Assembly (NCBI GenBank): GCA_016186205.1
Contig: JACPMA010000016.1
Location: 94,978-135,107, forward strand
DNA length: 40,130 bases
Direction of reading: 5' to 3'
Origin: Candidatus Peregrinibacteria bacterium
GTDB taxonomy: Bacteria > Patescibacteriota > Gracilibacteria > UBA1369 > UM-FILTER-53-11
The notes under the pieces are model-generated. The model was not told where the DNA came from. It saw nothing but the letters and a program-made list of their open reading frames with translations, and did no database searches. Shown here one piece after another: positions 1 to 9,500 of the stretch. The translations under genes were made by a program, and so were the position numbers. The first letter of the stretch is position 1. Each line of letters starts with the position of its first letter.

Positions 1-1
1 A

Positions 2-421
2 AGTTTGCAGCCGCTGAAAAGCCTTGCTTCCATCAGCGTTCCGGATCCAAAAACGCTCCAAATCCAGCCATGGGATCGAAGTGTGCTCGGCGCAATTGAA
101 AAAGCGATTCAGACCGCGAATTTGGGACTTAATCCAGTGAATGACGGCCGTATTATCCGGCTTCCAATGCCTCCGCTTACCGAAGAGCGCCGAAAAGAGC
201 TTGCAAAAGTGACTCATCAAATGGCCGAGAATGCAAAAATCGCCATTCGCACGGCGCGCGGTACAGCACATGGCGCATTTAAAACTATGGAAGAGGGAAA
301 AGAGATAACTGAAGATGAACGCCGTCTTTCAGAAAAGCATTTGCAGGAAAAAGTAGATGCGGCGAATAAAGAAGTCGAGGAGCTCGCCAAGAAGAAAGAA
401 CAAGATATCATGACGATATGA
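2..421 (+). CDS. frr: Ribosome recycling factor, 5'-truncated by window edge
   Basis: RRF releases mRNA and tRNA from the post-termination 70S ribosome together with EF-G. The visible 139 residues match the family from about residue 50 of its usual 185. They include the LASISVPDPKTLQIQPWDRS segment, the LGLNPVNDGRIIRLPMPPLT core with the conserved PPLTEERR motif, and the C-terminal long-helix region ending in a TGA stop. The reading frame is open to the left edge, so the true start lies outside the window; the TTG at position 5 is not a credible start. An A/T-rich repeat tract and rseP follow on the same strand. Identity is from recognised family motifs and I am very sure of it. Confidence 0.95.
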   Translation, partial: SLQPLKSLASISVPDPKTLQIQPWDRSVLGAIEKAIQTANLGLNPVNDGRIIRLPMPPLTEERRKELAKVTHQMAENAKIAIRTARGTAHGAFKTMEEGKEITEDERRLSEKHLQEKVDAANKEVEELAKKKEQDIMTI

Positions 422-503
422 GAATTTCTAATTTCTAATTACTAATTTCTAATCAATGCCTAGGCATTTCATTCGTCATTAGCAATTAGTAATTAATCAT
501 TTT
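421..503. repeat. A/T-rich intergenic tract with 14-bp palindrome
   Basis: The spacer between frr and rseP is made almost wholly of short A/T words: imperfect copies of ATTTCTA with a period of about 7 bases, then CAATTAGTAATTAATCA-like sequence. It holds a perfect 14-bp palindrome, AATGCCTAGGCATT, at 455-468. No Shine-Dalgarno sequence precedes the rseP ATG. Related A/T word tracts occur in other spacers of this window at 6416-6440, 10868-10925, 24961-24996 and 26317-26360. Function is unknown. Confidence 0.6.
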
Positions 504-2105
504 ATGTCCGTCCTCCTCACTATCATTGCAGTTATCGTCATATTTTCCGTCCTTGTACTGATACATGAGTACGGGCATTTTTTGGCTGCACGTCGCGCTG
601 GAATTAAGGTGCTGGAATTCGGCATCGGTTTTCCTCCTCGGCTTTTTTCCAAAAAATACGGCGAGACGCTTTACTCCGTGAATGCGATTCCATTCGGCGG
701 ATTTGTGAGATTGTTCGGCGAGGATGCTGTGAGCGAGGAAATTCTCAAAAATAAACGCAGCTATGCCCACAAAAGTCCGTGGGTACGCATAAAGGTGGTG
801 GTAGCCGGCGTATTTATGAATTTTGTTTTAGCCATCGTGCTTTTGACAATCGGTTTCAGTTTCGGCATTGAGCCGCTTCTCGTGACCGAGCAGGATCTTT
901 TTCAGCATCTTGAGGCCGGAAATGTGAAGAGCGAGCCGGGCATATTTGTTGGAAAAGTGAGCGATTCGGCAAAAACCCTCGGTGTTGCTCCGGGGGATAA
1001 GCTTTTGGCGATTGATGATAAGCCAATTACTGAAAATTCCCAACTAGCTGCCAGCAAAGATATCGACATCACCCTCGTTTCTTTAAAAGGCGAGACAAAA
1101 AAAATTCATCTCCCGCTTGTTTCAAAAGACCGTTTTTTTGGGATTGATTTTAAGCCTTTTACGGAATTTCCGCGGCTTGTGATTTTGGAGGTCAAACCGG
1201 ATTCCGCAAGCATCCGTGCCGGACTTAAATCAGGGGATGTAATTCTGCAAGTTAACGGAAGCGAAACGTATTTTCCTGAAGATTTTGAGACCGTGATTTC
1301 GCAATCGAATGAAGCGCGTTTCCGTGTCATGCGCGGAAATCAAATTTTAGAAATCTCAGTAAGCCTGCCTGACCAAAAGCGCGTGGTTATCGCGGATGTT
1401 TTTGAAAATTCAGCAGCGCAGCAAGCTCGTTTTGAAAAAGGCGATATTGTTCTTTCTATGGATGGTGCGGCAATTGCCAAGCCTGAACAAATCCAAGAAA
1501 TGCTCCGCAAAAATCCCGGAAAAGAAATGGTTTATCGCATTTCGCGGCGCGGCACTGAAATTCAAATAAAGGCAAAGGCCGGCGCAAAAAACATTCTCGG
1601 AATAGCGCTTTCCACAGTTTCTTCATTCCGCAATTCAGAAGTTTCCGTATATCGCGGCAGCATCCTTACCTCCATTACCGAAATCAAGAAAGTTCGCTAT
1701 GCTCCATGGAAAGCTTTTAAGCAAGCCATTTCTGAAAGCGTTCGGCTCACTGGATTGACGGTTTCGGCATTCGGCCGAACGCTCAAATCAATTGTTTCGC
1801 AATTCACCGTGCCTGCGGAAATCGGAGGTCCGGTGCAGATCGCTTACTATACTCATACTTTTGTACAAGAGGGATTTTTTGCGCTTTTGCGCTTTACGGC
1901 GCTTTTATCCCTTTCTCTTGCCGTAATCAACGTGCTGCCAATACCGGCGCTTGATGGAGGAAGGCTTCTTTTCATCGCAATAGAGGTGATTTTCAAAAAA
2001 CGCGTGAATGCCCGTTTTGAATCTATGGTGCATAGTATAGGATTTGTGTTGTTGCTATTGCTTATCGTTTTGATTACTTATAGCGATATTACTAAATTAT
2101 TCTAG
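504..2105 (+). CDS. rseP: RseP-type site-2 intramembrane metalloprotease, three PDZ-like modules
   Basis: M50-family zinc protease that cuts transmembrane segments, typically of anti-sigma factors or signal-peptide remnants. The first membrane helix carries the HEYGH zinc motif (H21, E22, H25). The third ligand region NVLPIPALDGG is at residues 476-486, and a final membrane helix at about 510-527. Between them are three PDZ-like modules, at about residues 146-208, 225-288 and 293-358, each with the hallmark GD core (APGDKLLAI, KSGDVILQV, EKGDIVLSM). Common RseP proteins have one or two, which accounts for the 533-residue length against about 450 in E. coli. It follows frr by 82 bp and precedes dnaA by 53 bp. 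Family assignment is firm; the substrate is unknown. Confidence 0.93.
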   Translation: MSVLLTIIAVIVIFSVLVLIHEYGHFLAARRAGIKVLEFGIGFPPRLFSKKYGETLYSVNAIPFGGFVRLFGEDAVSEEILKNKRSYAHKSPWVRIKVVVAGVFMNFVLAIVLLTIGFSFGIEPLLVTEQDLFQHLEAGNVKSEPGIFVGKVSDSAKTLGVAPGDKLLAIDDKPITENSQLAASKDIDITLVSLKGETKKIHLPLVSKDRFFGIDFKPFTEFPRLVILEVKPDSASIRAGLKSGDVILQVNGSETYFPEDFETVISQSNEARFRVMRGNQILEISVSLPDQKRVVIADVFENSAAQQARFEKGDIVLSMDGAAIAKPEQIQEMLRKNPGKEMVYRISRRGTEIQIKAKAGAKNILGIALSTVSSFRNSEVSVYRGSILTSITEIKKVRYAPWKAFKQAISESVRLTGLTVSAFGRTLKSIVSQFTVPAEIGGPVQIAYYTHTFVQEGFFALLRFTALLSLSLAVINVLPIPALDGGRLLFIAIEVIFKKRVNARFESMVHSIGFVLLLLLIVLITYSDITKLF

Positions 2106-2158
2106 CTTGCGTTTTCATTGCAGCTGGATAGAATGAAAAGCCCAAGGGTTATTTTTTT

Positions 2159-3598
2159 ATGGTTACAACTGATATAAAAGAACTTTGGCGCCAAGTTTTG
2201 CTTCGTCTTTACCCGACGATCCGGCATGATCAATTTATTACGTGGTTTGCCGACACAGGAATTTTACGCATAGATCAAGGCGTGGTTGTAATTGGCGTGC
2301 CGAATCAATTTGCTTACAGCTGGATTGCGCAGCCCTATCAAGAGCGTTTGCTTGAAATCGCAAAAGTACTCGATGCGAGTATTCTTCATACGTCGATCGT
2401 GGTTGAGCCGTCTCTCTCCAATCCGGATGATACCCGAAAGGTGCTTTTAACTTCGATTGTTCCGGAGACGAAAAAAGTTCGCAAGCTTCCTAAAAAACAA
2501 GAAGTTAGAGTGACGTCCGGCGGTGCCCAAGATACGGTGAGCTACATGCTTAATCCGAAATACACTCTATCAAATTTCATCGTCGGAAAGCATAATCGGC
2601 TTGTGCATGCCGCATGCGAGGCGGTTGCAATAAATCCGGGCGAACAATGGAATCCGCTTTTTATTTACGGCGGCGTCGGACTCGGCAAGACTCATCTTCT
2701 TCAAAGCACCGGCCGGGAAGTCCTCAAAAATTTTCCGGAAAAAATCGTCGTGTATTTCACAGCCGAGCGTTTTTTGAACGAAGTGGTTGAAGCGATTAAA
2801 AGATACAATTCACAGGATTTTAAGGCGCGGTACCGCAATGTCGATTGTCTTATTGTCGATGATATCCAGCTCCTTGCGGACAAGGATCGCACGCAGGAAG
2901 AATTTTTTCATCTTTTTAATGAACTTTATAACGCGAATAAGCAAATCATCATAAGTTCTGATCGTCCGCCGAAGGAATTGGCCGGAATTGAAACGCGCCT
3001 CCAAAGCCGTTTTGAAATGGGAATGGTGGCAGAAGTTCATTTTCCGGATTATGAAACGCGCCTCGCAATCCTCCAAAATAAATGCACGGAACAGCAGGTG
3101 CTTCTTCCGCCGGAAGTGCTCGATTTCATCGCATACAACGTGCATCACAGTATCCGCGAACTCGAAGGAGTTTTACTGCAGGCGATCGCGCAAATGCGGC
3201 TTGAAAATATTACGCCCACGGTTAAATCCGTTGGAACAATCATCCGCCGGCTTGACCGCAACGGCGATCTTGTTGGTGTTACAAAGGAACAAATTGACGC
3301 GAAACTTTCTGTGCGAAGCGCCGATGATGTGATTAATCTTGTGGCGGATTATTTCCGCATTCCTTCAAGCGAACTTCGCGGGACGATTCGCAAGCGGGAA
3401 ATCATGATTCCGCGGCAGGTTTGCATGTATCTGATTTATGAAGTTCTCGGCCATTCATTCGATACAATCGGAGATCATTTTTCCGGCCGCAATCACACGA
3501 CCGTGCTTCATTCTTATAATAAAGTGAAGTCGCGTCTCGGACGGGATTCGAAACTGCTTCAGGATATTCATGCGCTCAAGAAGGAAATGGGGCTTTAA
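2159..3598 (+). CDS. dnaA: Chromosomal replication initiator protein DnaA
   Basis: AAA+ ATPase that binds DnaA boxes and melts the origin. Domain I is residues 1-80. After a basic linker, the AAA+ domain carries Walker A GGVGLGKT (171-178) and Walker B LIVDDIQ (231-237). C-terminal domain IV has the signature helix-turn-helix GDHFSGRNHTTVLHS, where the usual DnaA signature lies. The length of 479 is normal. The chosen ATG follows an AAGGG about 10 bases upstream, one of the few Shine-Dalgarno-like sequences in the window; a possible -10 TAGAAT lies at 2129-2134. No cluster of DnaA boxes is visible around it and dnaN is not adjacent, so the origin is probably elsewhere. Confidence 0.97.
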   Translation: MVTTDIKELWRQVLLRLYPTIRHDQFITWFADTGILRIDQGVVVIGVPNQFAYSWIAQPYQERLLEIAKVLDASILHTSIVVEPSLSNPDDTRKVLLTSIVPETKKVRKLPKKQEVRVTSGGAQDTVSYMLNPKYTLSNFIVGKHNRLVHAACEAVAINPGEQWNPLFIYGGVGLGKTHLLQSTGREVLKNFPEKIVVYFTAERFLNEVVEAIKRYNSQDFKARYRNVDCLIVDDIQLLADKDRTQEEFFHLFNELYNANKQIIISSDRPPKELAGIETRLQSRFEMGMVAEVHFPDYETRLAILQNKCTEQQVLLPPEVLDFIAYNVHHSIRELEGVLLQAIAQMRLENITPTVKSVGTIIRRLDRNGDLVGVTKEQIDAKLSVRSADDVINLVADYFRIPSSELRGTIRKREIMIPRQVCMYLIYEVLGHSFDTIGDHFSGRNHTTVLHSYNKVKSRLGRDSKLLQDIHALKKEMGL

Positions 3599-3615
3599 AA
3601 TTCGTTATTCTGTAC

Positions 3616-3621
3616 TATACT
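3616..3621 (+). promoter_or_regulatory. Candidate -10 box 9 nt before the FecR-protein ATG
   Basis: TATACT ends at 3621 and the ATG begins at 3631. Transcription starting about 7 bases after the -10 would give a leader of only about 3 bases. No good -35 is visible at the expected distance. This fits the near-leaderless pattern seen at other genes here. Confidence 0.45.
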
Positions 3622-3630
3622 AGGGCCGTC

Positions 3631-5148
3631 ATGTATCAATATCCAACCCATCACCGTCCGCACGGCAGAACAAGTTATTTCATGCCGTTCCTTTCGCTTA
3701 TAATTCTCGGCCTCATCGTGGTGCTTGTTTTTCAAATCGTAGATTATTTTCAAGAGAAACGCGTTAAGGCGCTCGAAAATAAAGCAGCGCTCCATGTTGT
3801 TGCCGGCCGCGGAGAGATAAAATTTTTTGGCGTAGATCAATGGGCTCCCGCGCTTGAAGGAAGTCTTCTTCATGAAGGCGATGTGCTCCGCAGCTCGCCC
3901 GGTTCGCGCCTTGTATTGACGTTACTCAATGGAAGCGTTGTTCGCTTGAGTGCAGAAACCGAAGTGGAACTTGATGAGCTGAAGAGCCGCGACGGACAAG
4001 ATCAGCTCGCGATTAATCTTGCAAAAGGTGAAGTGTGGCTGAAGCGTTCGGAAAAAGAAGTTGTTCGGACCGCGTTTACGGTTTCTACGCCGAATCTTGA
4101 TACAGAATCAGTCGGCACTACATTTGATGTAGCAAATACGCTTCGTCAAGCTGTTCGCGTTTTGAATGGAAAAGTGAAAGTTTCCGTAAAAGTGCTTGAG
4201 TCGGATTCAAAGCGGCCGCGCCGAGTGGAAACGCTTGAAGTTGCGCTCGGACAAGAAGTGAGCCTCGGGAGTGAAGAGCTGCTCGATTTGCAAAATAATC
4301 GGCCGGTTGAATTTTTAACTCTTCTTTCCGATGATTTCCGCAACGGCGATTGGTATGCATGGAATAAAGGAGAAGATGCGTCTGGCAGCGCCGGCGTGAG
4401 CGTGGCTGATGCGGTTGCGCAGCAAAAAGAAAATCCGCTTCCCTCTATGCAGCAGCCGGAACAAGAAGTGATGCAAGTTAATGAAGAGTTGACGGCGCCG
4501 GTTGTGCTTTTGCCAAAAGAAGCCGATCGTATCGTGAAAACCGGCGAAGCGCTTATTTCCGGAACTGTCGGACGCCAGACTGAAAAAATCGAAGTTACAA
4601 CGTATATTGCAGGCAAGGCAGAGCCGTACTTTTTGAAAAAATACAAAGCCGGAGATGCAAATTGGTCATACTCGGCATCAAGTTCATATGGAAATCTTTC
4701 AGCCGGAGAAAATCGTTTTACCATTGTGGCAGTTGGAAAAGATGAGGCGCGCAGCGAACCCGCCGAAGTCGTAATTATTTATGATAAACCGAAGGAACCG
4801 GCGGATCTTTCCGCGCCTAGCGTTACAAAATTTAATGATACTGACGCAGCTACTCCGAGCTTTGAAGCCGCAGAGGACGTTGTGAAAATAGATGGCAAAA
4901 TCGGGAAAGGAATTGTGAAGATTTTCGTGGATGATTTTGCGTTGACGCGGTATGTGCCGGATTCCGGAGTATGGTCATACTACGCCAAAACCGCCTATGG
5001 GAATTTGAAAGAAGGCGAGAATACCTATTCGGTGTACGGCGTTGATTATGACGGCAATAAGACGCCGGTCGTGAAATTTACGATTGTAAAAAAGCCGAAA
5101 CCAGCGCCCGCGCCGGTCGCGCCCCCAGCCGGAGAACCAGTATTATAA
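3631..5148 (+). CDS. Membrane-anchored FecR-domain protein with two Ig-like repeats
   Basis: Residues 17-40 form one transmembrane helix after a short, His-rich cytoplasmic N-terminus. Residues of about 50-190 match the FecR domain: a GRGEIKFFG start, a GDVLRSSPGSRLVL core, and SVGTTFDV as in FecR-type beta-sandwich domains. Two related modules follow, at about 292-390 and 398-485, each with a W-S-Y ... YGNL.GEN pattern (NWSYSASSSYGNLSAGEN and VWSYYAKTAYGNLKEGEN), so they look like duplicated bacterial Ig-like folds. The tail is Pro/Ala-rich. There is no FecA or FecI partner nearby, so iron sensing cannot be assumed; FecR domains also occur in extracellular proteins of unknown role. It is read tail to tail with mltG, 11 bp apart. 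Confidence 0.8.
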   Translation: MYQYPTHHRPHGRTSYFMPFLSLIILGLIVVLVFQIVDYFQEKRVKALENKAALHVVAGRGEIKFFGVDQWAPALEGSLLHEGDVLRSSPGSRLVLTLLNGSVVRLSAETEVELDELKSRDGQDQLAINLAKGEVWLKRSEKEVVRTAFTVSTPNLDTESVGTTFDVANTLRQAVRVLNGKVKVSVKVLESDSKRPRRVETLEVALGQEVSLGSEELLDLQNNRPVEFLTLLSDDFRNGDWYAWNKGEDASGSAGVSVADAVAQQKENPLPSMQQPEQEVMQVNEELTAPVVLLPKEADRIVKTGEALISGTVGRQTEKIEVTTYIAGKAEPYFLKKYKAGDANWSYSASSSYGNLSAGENRFTIVAVGKDEARSEPAEVVIIYDKPKEPADLSAPSVTKFNDTDAATPSFEAAEDVVKIDGKIGKGIVKIFVDDFALTRYVPDSGVWSYYAKTAYGNLKEGENTYSVYGVDYDGNKTPVVKFTIVKKPKPAPAPVAPPAGEPVL

Positions 5149-5159
5149 AATTACCAATT

Positions 5160-6104
5160 TCACAGGTATTTCCGTCTATTCTCATTGTGCTCTTCGTTGC
5201 TTTTTGCGTAATGTACATTTCCATCGCTGTCAGTGAGATAAAACCAGTACGGCGATTCTTCTGCAAAAATCGCCGCGCGGATGGTGGCGAGACCAGGATT
5301 ATTGATCGGAGTCGGCGGGAGCCCTTTGTATTTTCGCGTATTATACGGGGAATCCTCCGTAAGTTCTTTTGTGGTTATAATTGGAATCGATTTTCCATAG
5401 AGAAGCGTGGCATCAGCTTGTAGAGGCCAGTCATGATCTAGCCTTTTCCATAAAATTCCAGTAACAATTGGATAATCTTTTTCGGTTCGCACCTCCTTTT
5501 CCGCGATGCTTGCAATAGTGATGATTTCTTGAAGCGTGCGCTTGCGTTTTTCAGCTTCTTGCATTAAATCAACAGTTATTTTTTTGGAAAAATTATCCTG
5601 CATTTTTTTGATGAGATCATCCGCATCAAAATTTCTGCTGAAAACATAATAGGTGTCGGGAAAAAGAAATCCTTCATGCAAAAGCGCTTTTGAAGAAAAT
5701 TCTCCCGGAAGGATGAGACCAATGGAAACGAGTCGTTCATCAATGTCCCGCACGGAAAAACCTTCCGGAATAGTCACGGAAACCGTGCCGCGCTCCGGAT
5801 CGGTAAGCGCAGCCAAAATGGTTTTTATATCCATATTTTGCGAAAGTCGATAGCGGCCTTGCCGAATATTGCCTTCCAGTCCGCGCAGTTTTGCATAGAG
5901 AATAAAAATCTTGTCAGAGCGTATGAAATTTTTCGCTTCCAGATTTTCTGATATTTCAGCCAATCCTTGTCCGCCGTCGATTTGAAAAAGCTTTGCTTCT
6001 TTTGCCGTAAATGAAACAGGCGAAATGAGCTGCCAATAAGCGAAAGCGACTATAATAAATCCTAGTATTCCGAAAGCGATTGCTTTTTGAGCATCCTTTT
6101 TCAT
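5160..6104 (-). CDS. mltG: Endolytic peptidoglycan transglycosylase MltG (YceG-like)
   Basis: Inner-membrane lytic transglycosylase that cuts nascent glycan strands and helps set chain length. With start MKKDAQ the protein has 314 residues: a membrane helix at about 8-27, a LysM-like part, then the YceG catalytic domain with ASIAEKE (predicted catalytic Glu 202) and the LQADATLLYG and NTRKYKGLPPTPINNPG motifs. I chose the ATG at 6104-6102 because it overlaps the ybaB TGA as ATGA, the usual sign of translational coupling, and has AGGTG about 10 bases upstream inside ybaB. An upstream in-frame ATG at 6131 would lie deeper in ybaB and adds no membrane segment. Confidence 0.93.
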   Translation of the reverse strand: MKKDAQKAIAFGILGFIIVAFAYWQLISPVSFTAKEAKLFQIDGGQGLAEISENLEAKNFIRSDKIFILYAKLRGLEGNIRQGRYRLSQNMDIKTILAALTDPERGTVSVTIPEGFSVRDIDERLVSIGLILPGEFSSKALLHEGFLFPDTYYVFSRNFDADDLIKKMQDNFSKKITVDLMQEAEKRKRTLQEIITIASIAEKEVRTEKDYPIVTGILWKRLDHDWPLQADATLLYGKSIPIITTKELTEDSPYNTRKYKGLPPTPINNPGLATIRAAIFAEESPYWFYLTDSDGNVHYAKSNEEHNENRRKYL

Positions 6105-6415
6105 TTTGTTGTGACACCTAATTGATCCCAAACTCCTTTCATTTTTGTAGAAGCGATTTCCTGCGCTTTTTTCATGGCTTTATTGAGAGCCTTAAGAAGA
6201 TTTTCTTCAAGGCGTTTCTTGCCGTATTCTTTTGTTTTGAGATCATCCCATACCGAATCTGCAATTTGCAGTGCAATAAACTCTTGTTCACCGGTTGAAG
6301 TCACGGTTATTCCCTCAACTTCAGCCTCAATATGAATATTTTTGAGTTCTTTTTTTGCAGTTTTAGCTTGTTTTTGGAGGGAATACATATCCCTCGCTTT
6401 GCTGAAGAAGCCCAT
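6101..6415 (-). CDS. ybaB: YbaB/EbfC-family nucleoid-associated protein
   Basis: Small dimeric DNA-binding protein, 104 residues, the family's normal size. The pattern fits: an N-terminal helix rich in Lys and Gln (YSLQKQAKTAKKELKNIHIE), a central beta part EAEVEGITVTSTGEQEFIAL, and a C-terminal helix with ALNKAMKKAQEIASTKMKG. In many bacteria ybaB is paired with dnaX and recR; here it is the first gene of a two-gene unit with mltG, sharing ATGA at the junction. Its upstream spacer is A/T-rich and contains a TAATTACGAATTA inverted repeat at 6423-6435; no Shine-Dalgarno sequence is seen. Confidence 0.88.
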   Translation of the reverse strand: MGFFSKARDMYSLQKQAKTAKKELKNIHIEAEVEGITVTSTGEQEFIALQIADSVWDDLKTKEYGKKRLEENLLKALNKAMKKAQEIASTKMKGVWDQLGVTTK

Positions 6416-6495
6416 AAATGACTAATTACGAATTAAATCATAAAGCCAAATTGAAAAAAGTGCGGAAAAGGCACTGGACTAGAGTAACTATTTAT

Positions 6496-6503
6496 AGTAT
6501 AAT
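6496..6503. promoter_or_regulatory. Overlapping divergent -10-like boxes between ybaB and the surface protein
   Basis: TATAAT at 6498-6503 on the plus strand overlaps TATACT on the minus strand (6501-6496), and a second plus-strand TATAAA lies at 6514-6519. A weak TGGACT at 6475-6480 is 17 bp upstream of the first plus -10. The plus promoter would give a leader of about 36 bases before the ATG at 6546. The area is so A/T-rich that chance matches are likely, so this is only a candidate. Confidence 0.4.
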
Positions 6504-6545
6504 AATTTAATAGTATAAATTATTTACTTCTTAATTCTTTTTAAT

Positions 6546-9500
6546 ATGGGAAAACATAAATCAACACTCCAAACACATCACCTCTACCTTGGCGCAGGAG
6601 GAATGCTTTCGGTTGCAGCACTGGTTATAGCGCTTACATTCGGACTCTCCAGCGCAGATGAGTATCCGATGGGCGGCGGTATGATGAATACTGCTGAAAT
6701 GCAAACAAGTTGTACTTCCGCAGGCGGAACATGGAATGGCAGCTATTGCCAAATGCCTACCGTAACTAATACAACTCCAATCATGGATACCGCTTCAATG
6801 AGTAGCGGGTGTACTTCAGCAGGCGGCACATGGGATGGTACAGCATGCCAAATGCCGATAACTACTACACCTTCTATGCCTGCTGGCGGCTGTCCTGCCG
6901 GCCAATACTGGAGCGGAACAGCGTGTGTAGTAAATCCAACGACTCCAACAACAACGACATCTACCTGCATTACGCCTGGTTATGTTCAATGTCCTTCGCG
7001 CAATAATGAATGTGTTACAACCACCGATTGTGCAAATGCGACTCCTGTATGCGGATCTGGCCAAACGCCGTCATCTGGCACTCCATGCAGAGCGTCTGCT
7101 GATACAGCCACAACTCCAGCTTCGTCATGTCCATCAGGTCAATACTGGAGCGGAACAGCTTGTGTAACAAGTCCAACAACTCCAATGCCTGGCACAACTA
7201 TGACCACCGAAGAGATGCAAAGAGGATGCGCAACAGCCGGCGGAACATGGAATTCTGCAAATACTCCGCCATGTACGATGCCAAATACAACTACTACAAC
7301 TCCAAATCCAACTTACTCATATACAGTACGATGTCCCGCGCTAAATAATCGGGAAGTCAGCCCTGAAGAATGCGGAGCTGCAACGCCATACTGTGCGGAA
7401 GGTACATTTCCAAGTATGGAAAATCCTTGCAAGTCGACAAGTACAATGACAAGCACGCAAACAGCTGAAATGATGCAATGCGCCAATCAATATAATCCGA
7501 ACGGAGCGCCAATGTATCTTCCAAAGGAATACAAAAAATGGGATCCCGTAACTCGACAGGAAACCGTGAAGCACATGAATTCCTGTGAGGATTGGTATGC
7601 TCAATTCAGGGAAGATGAAGCCAGAATGATGACTGGCGGCCGTACAATGCCAAATCCAACAGGCGCAATTAATTGTCAGCAAGACTATCGAAATCCTTTC
7701 TGCAGAAGCGGTAATTTGGATCACGAAGCAAGGTTTAAGGATGTCGTAAAGGATAAAAAAGATTATATCGACGATGTGAAATTGGGAGATAACCTTGCCG
7801 ATGAAGTGCGTACGCTCAAATTGGAAGCAGTGGTGAAAGATCCAAATGATCCGGTTGAGTGCCGCCAAACTATTGGTCCATTCCCTGGTCCGTTCCCTCT
7901 CGGTGGTCCTGTAAGCACAACTGCCAGTGCAAGGCCGTCATTTGTAAGGCCTACAGAATGTGATGTCATTGATGCTGAAGGGGAGATGATGAATATCAGC
8001 CTTGAAGCAGGTATTGCTTGCCCGGTATCCGGTTCTATTCAAGAAGTGCTTGATCAAGTGAAACCGGATTTTGATTTCATCCGCGGTTTGACAGGAAAAT
8101 CTCCAGCAGAAAAAGTTAAGGAAGGCCGGGCGAGACTCCAGCGCGCGCGCGAAGCGCTTCAGCAGCTCGTCGGCAGCTGGGATGATGTGACAGAAACTTC
8201 TAAGCCGGGTTTGATGCAGGGCTTGAACAGCTGTCGCGATATAGGATATTTGACGCGCGATGCAAAGCGCATGCTTGATGAATTTCAATATCTTTCCGAT
8301 ACCGATGAATATAAAGAATTAGCTTCATTTGTGGAAAATCCGCTTGCATACCTTCCGTCCGGCGTTGATATTTTTGCTCCATTTGAACCGGATATGGATG
8401 TATGTTTTGATGCAAATATGATTATGGGCGGAAGCAGCGAAGAAGAATTTGATGAAAATTTTGATGAAGAGCCTGGAATACGCGGCGGACAATGCGGATT
8501 TTTTGAGCCTCCATCAAGCTTTATGCCGAAAGCAGAATGTTTACCGCCGGCTATGCGGTACCTCGGCATGCAGTACGGCGTTTTGCACGATCTTGCAAAA
8601 GCGCTAACCGAAAAAGGATGCGAATCAGAAGGTCAGATGAAAGGACGATTTGCATGCGAAGGATTTAAACAGGCTCCTGCAGAACTCGCCAAAAACGGCC
8701 GTAAGCTTCCAAAAGAAGTAAGAGATATTGTTGATGGATTTGTTTCAGAGGGAACACAATACTGCGATGATGGCGATGACGAATCAGCCGAAAGAATCTT
8801 CCGCGCCATGATGCAGACTGTTATGCCGTATATGCGCGGCAAAGATCAATTTGGCAATACGAAAAAACAAGTCATTGATCAAATGAAGGAGCGCGGAGTT
8901 ATTGGCGATAAAGATAAAAAGACAATAGCGGCGCTCGAGAAAGAAATCGGTTTATTGAATGATCAATTGTCTGCAATGGAAGTAAAAATTCAAGAACTTT
9001 TAGTCGCGAAAGTAGCTTTGGAGCAACAGCTCGGAAAAGTGAAGGATGTTATGCAGAATCTTAATATTGAAAGCGAACATATCGCTCGCCTACAAGGAAA
9101 TGATGCGACATCTCAAATCGGCCGCCGGCTCGCAGGCGTGAATGAAAAACACATGAGTCTAGTTAGTTCAATTCTGGAAGTTTTGCCAAGAGGAGCAAGT
9201 GCATGCAAGGCTAGTTTAGCCGAAGCCCTTGATGCGACATTTAAAGGATTAAGTACGGAAGGAAATCGGACCGTGGATCAAATGCTTGACGGTTTATATT
9301 CAAAAGTTTCGTCAGGCGCGCTCACGGCTGAAGAGGTTGTGAAAGCCTGTGAGGGCGTGAAGGAAAGATTTATTGCCCTTGCAGATTCCGGGTCGGAGAT
9401 AGATGCTGCGCGTAAGGAAGGCGTTATTGCTTTTAAAGACACGCCGCTTAATCACTGGGCTGGAAGTTTTGCACTCATTGCAGTGAATAATAATCTTGCT

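Noticed and set aside
2106-2158. Possible replication origin next to dnaA
   Set aside because: The 53-bp gap and the downstream 32-bp gap hold no cluster of TTATCCACA-like boxes; a single TGTGGATCA lies in recO and is not enough.
4146-4724. Long open frame on the minus strand opposite the FecR-domain gene
   Set aside because: It is a shadow of the plus-strand gene, with Ser-rich, unstructured translation and no motif; the plus strand has the recognised domain.
7341-7868. Minus-strand open frame of 175 codons inside the 1177-residue gene
   Set aside because: Translation is rich in Cys, His, Ile and Phe without pattern; typical antisense shadow.
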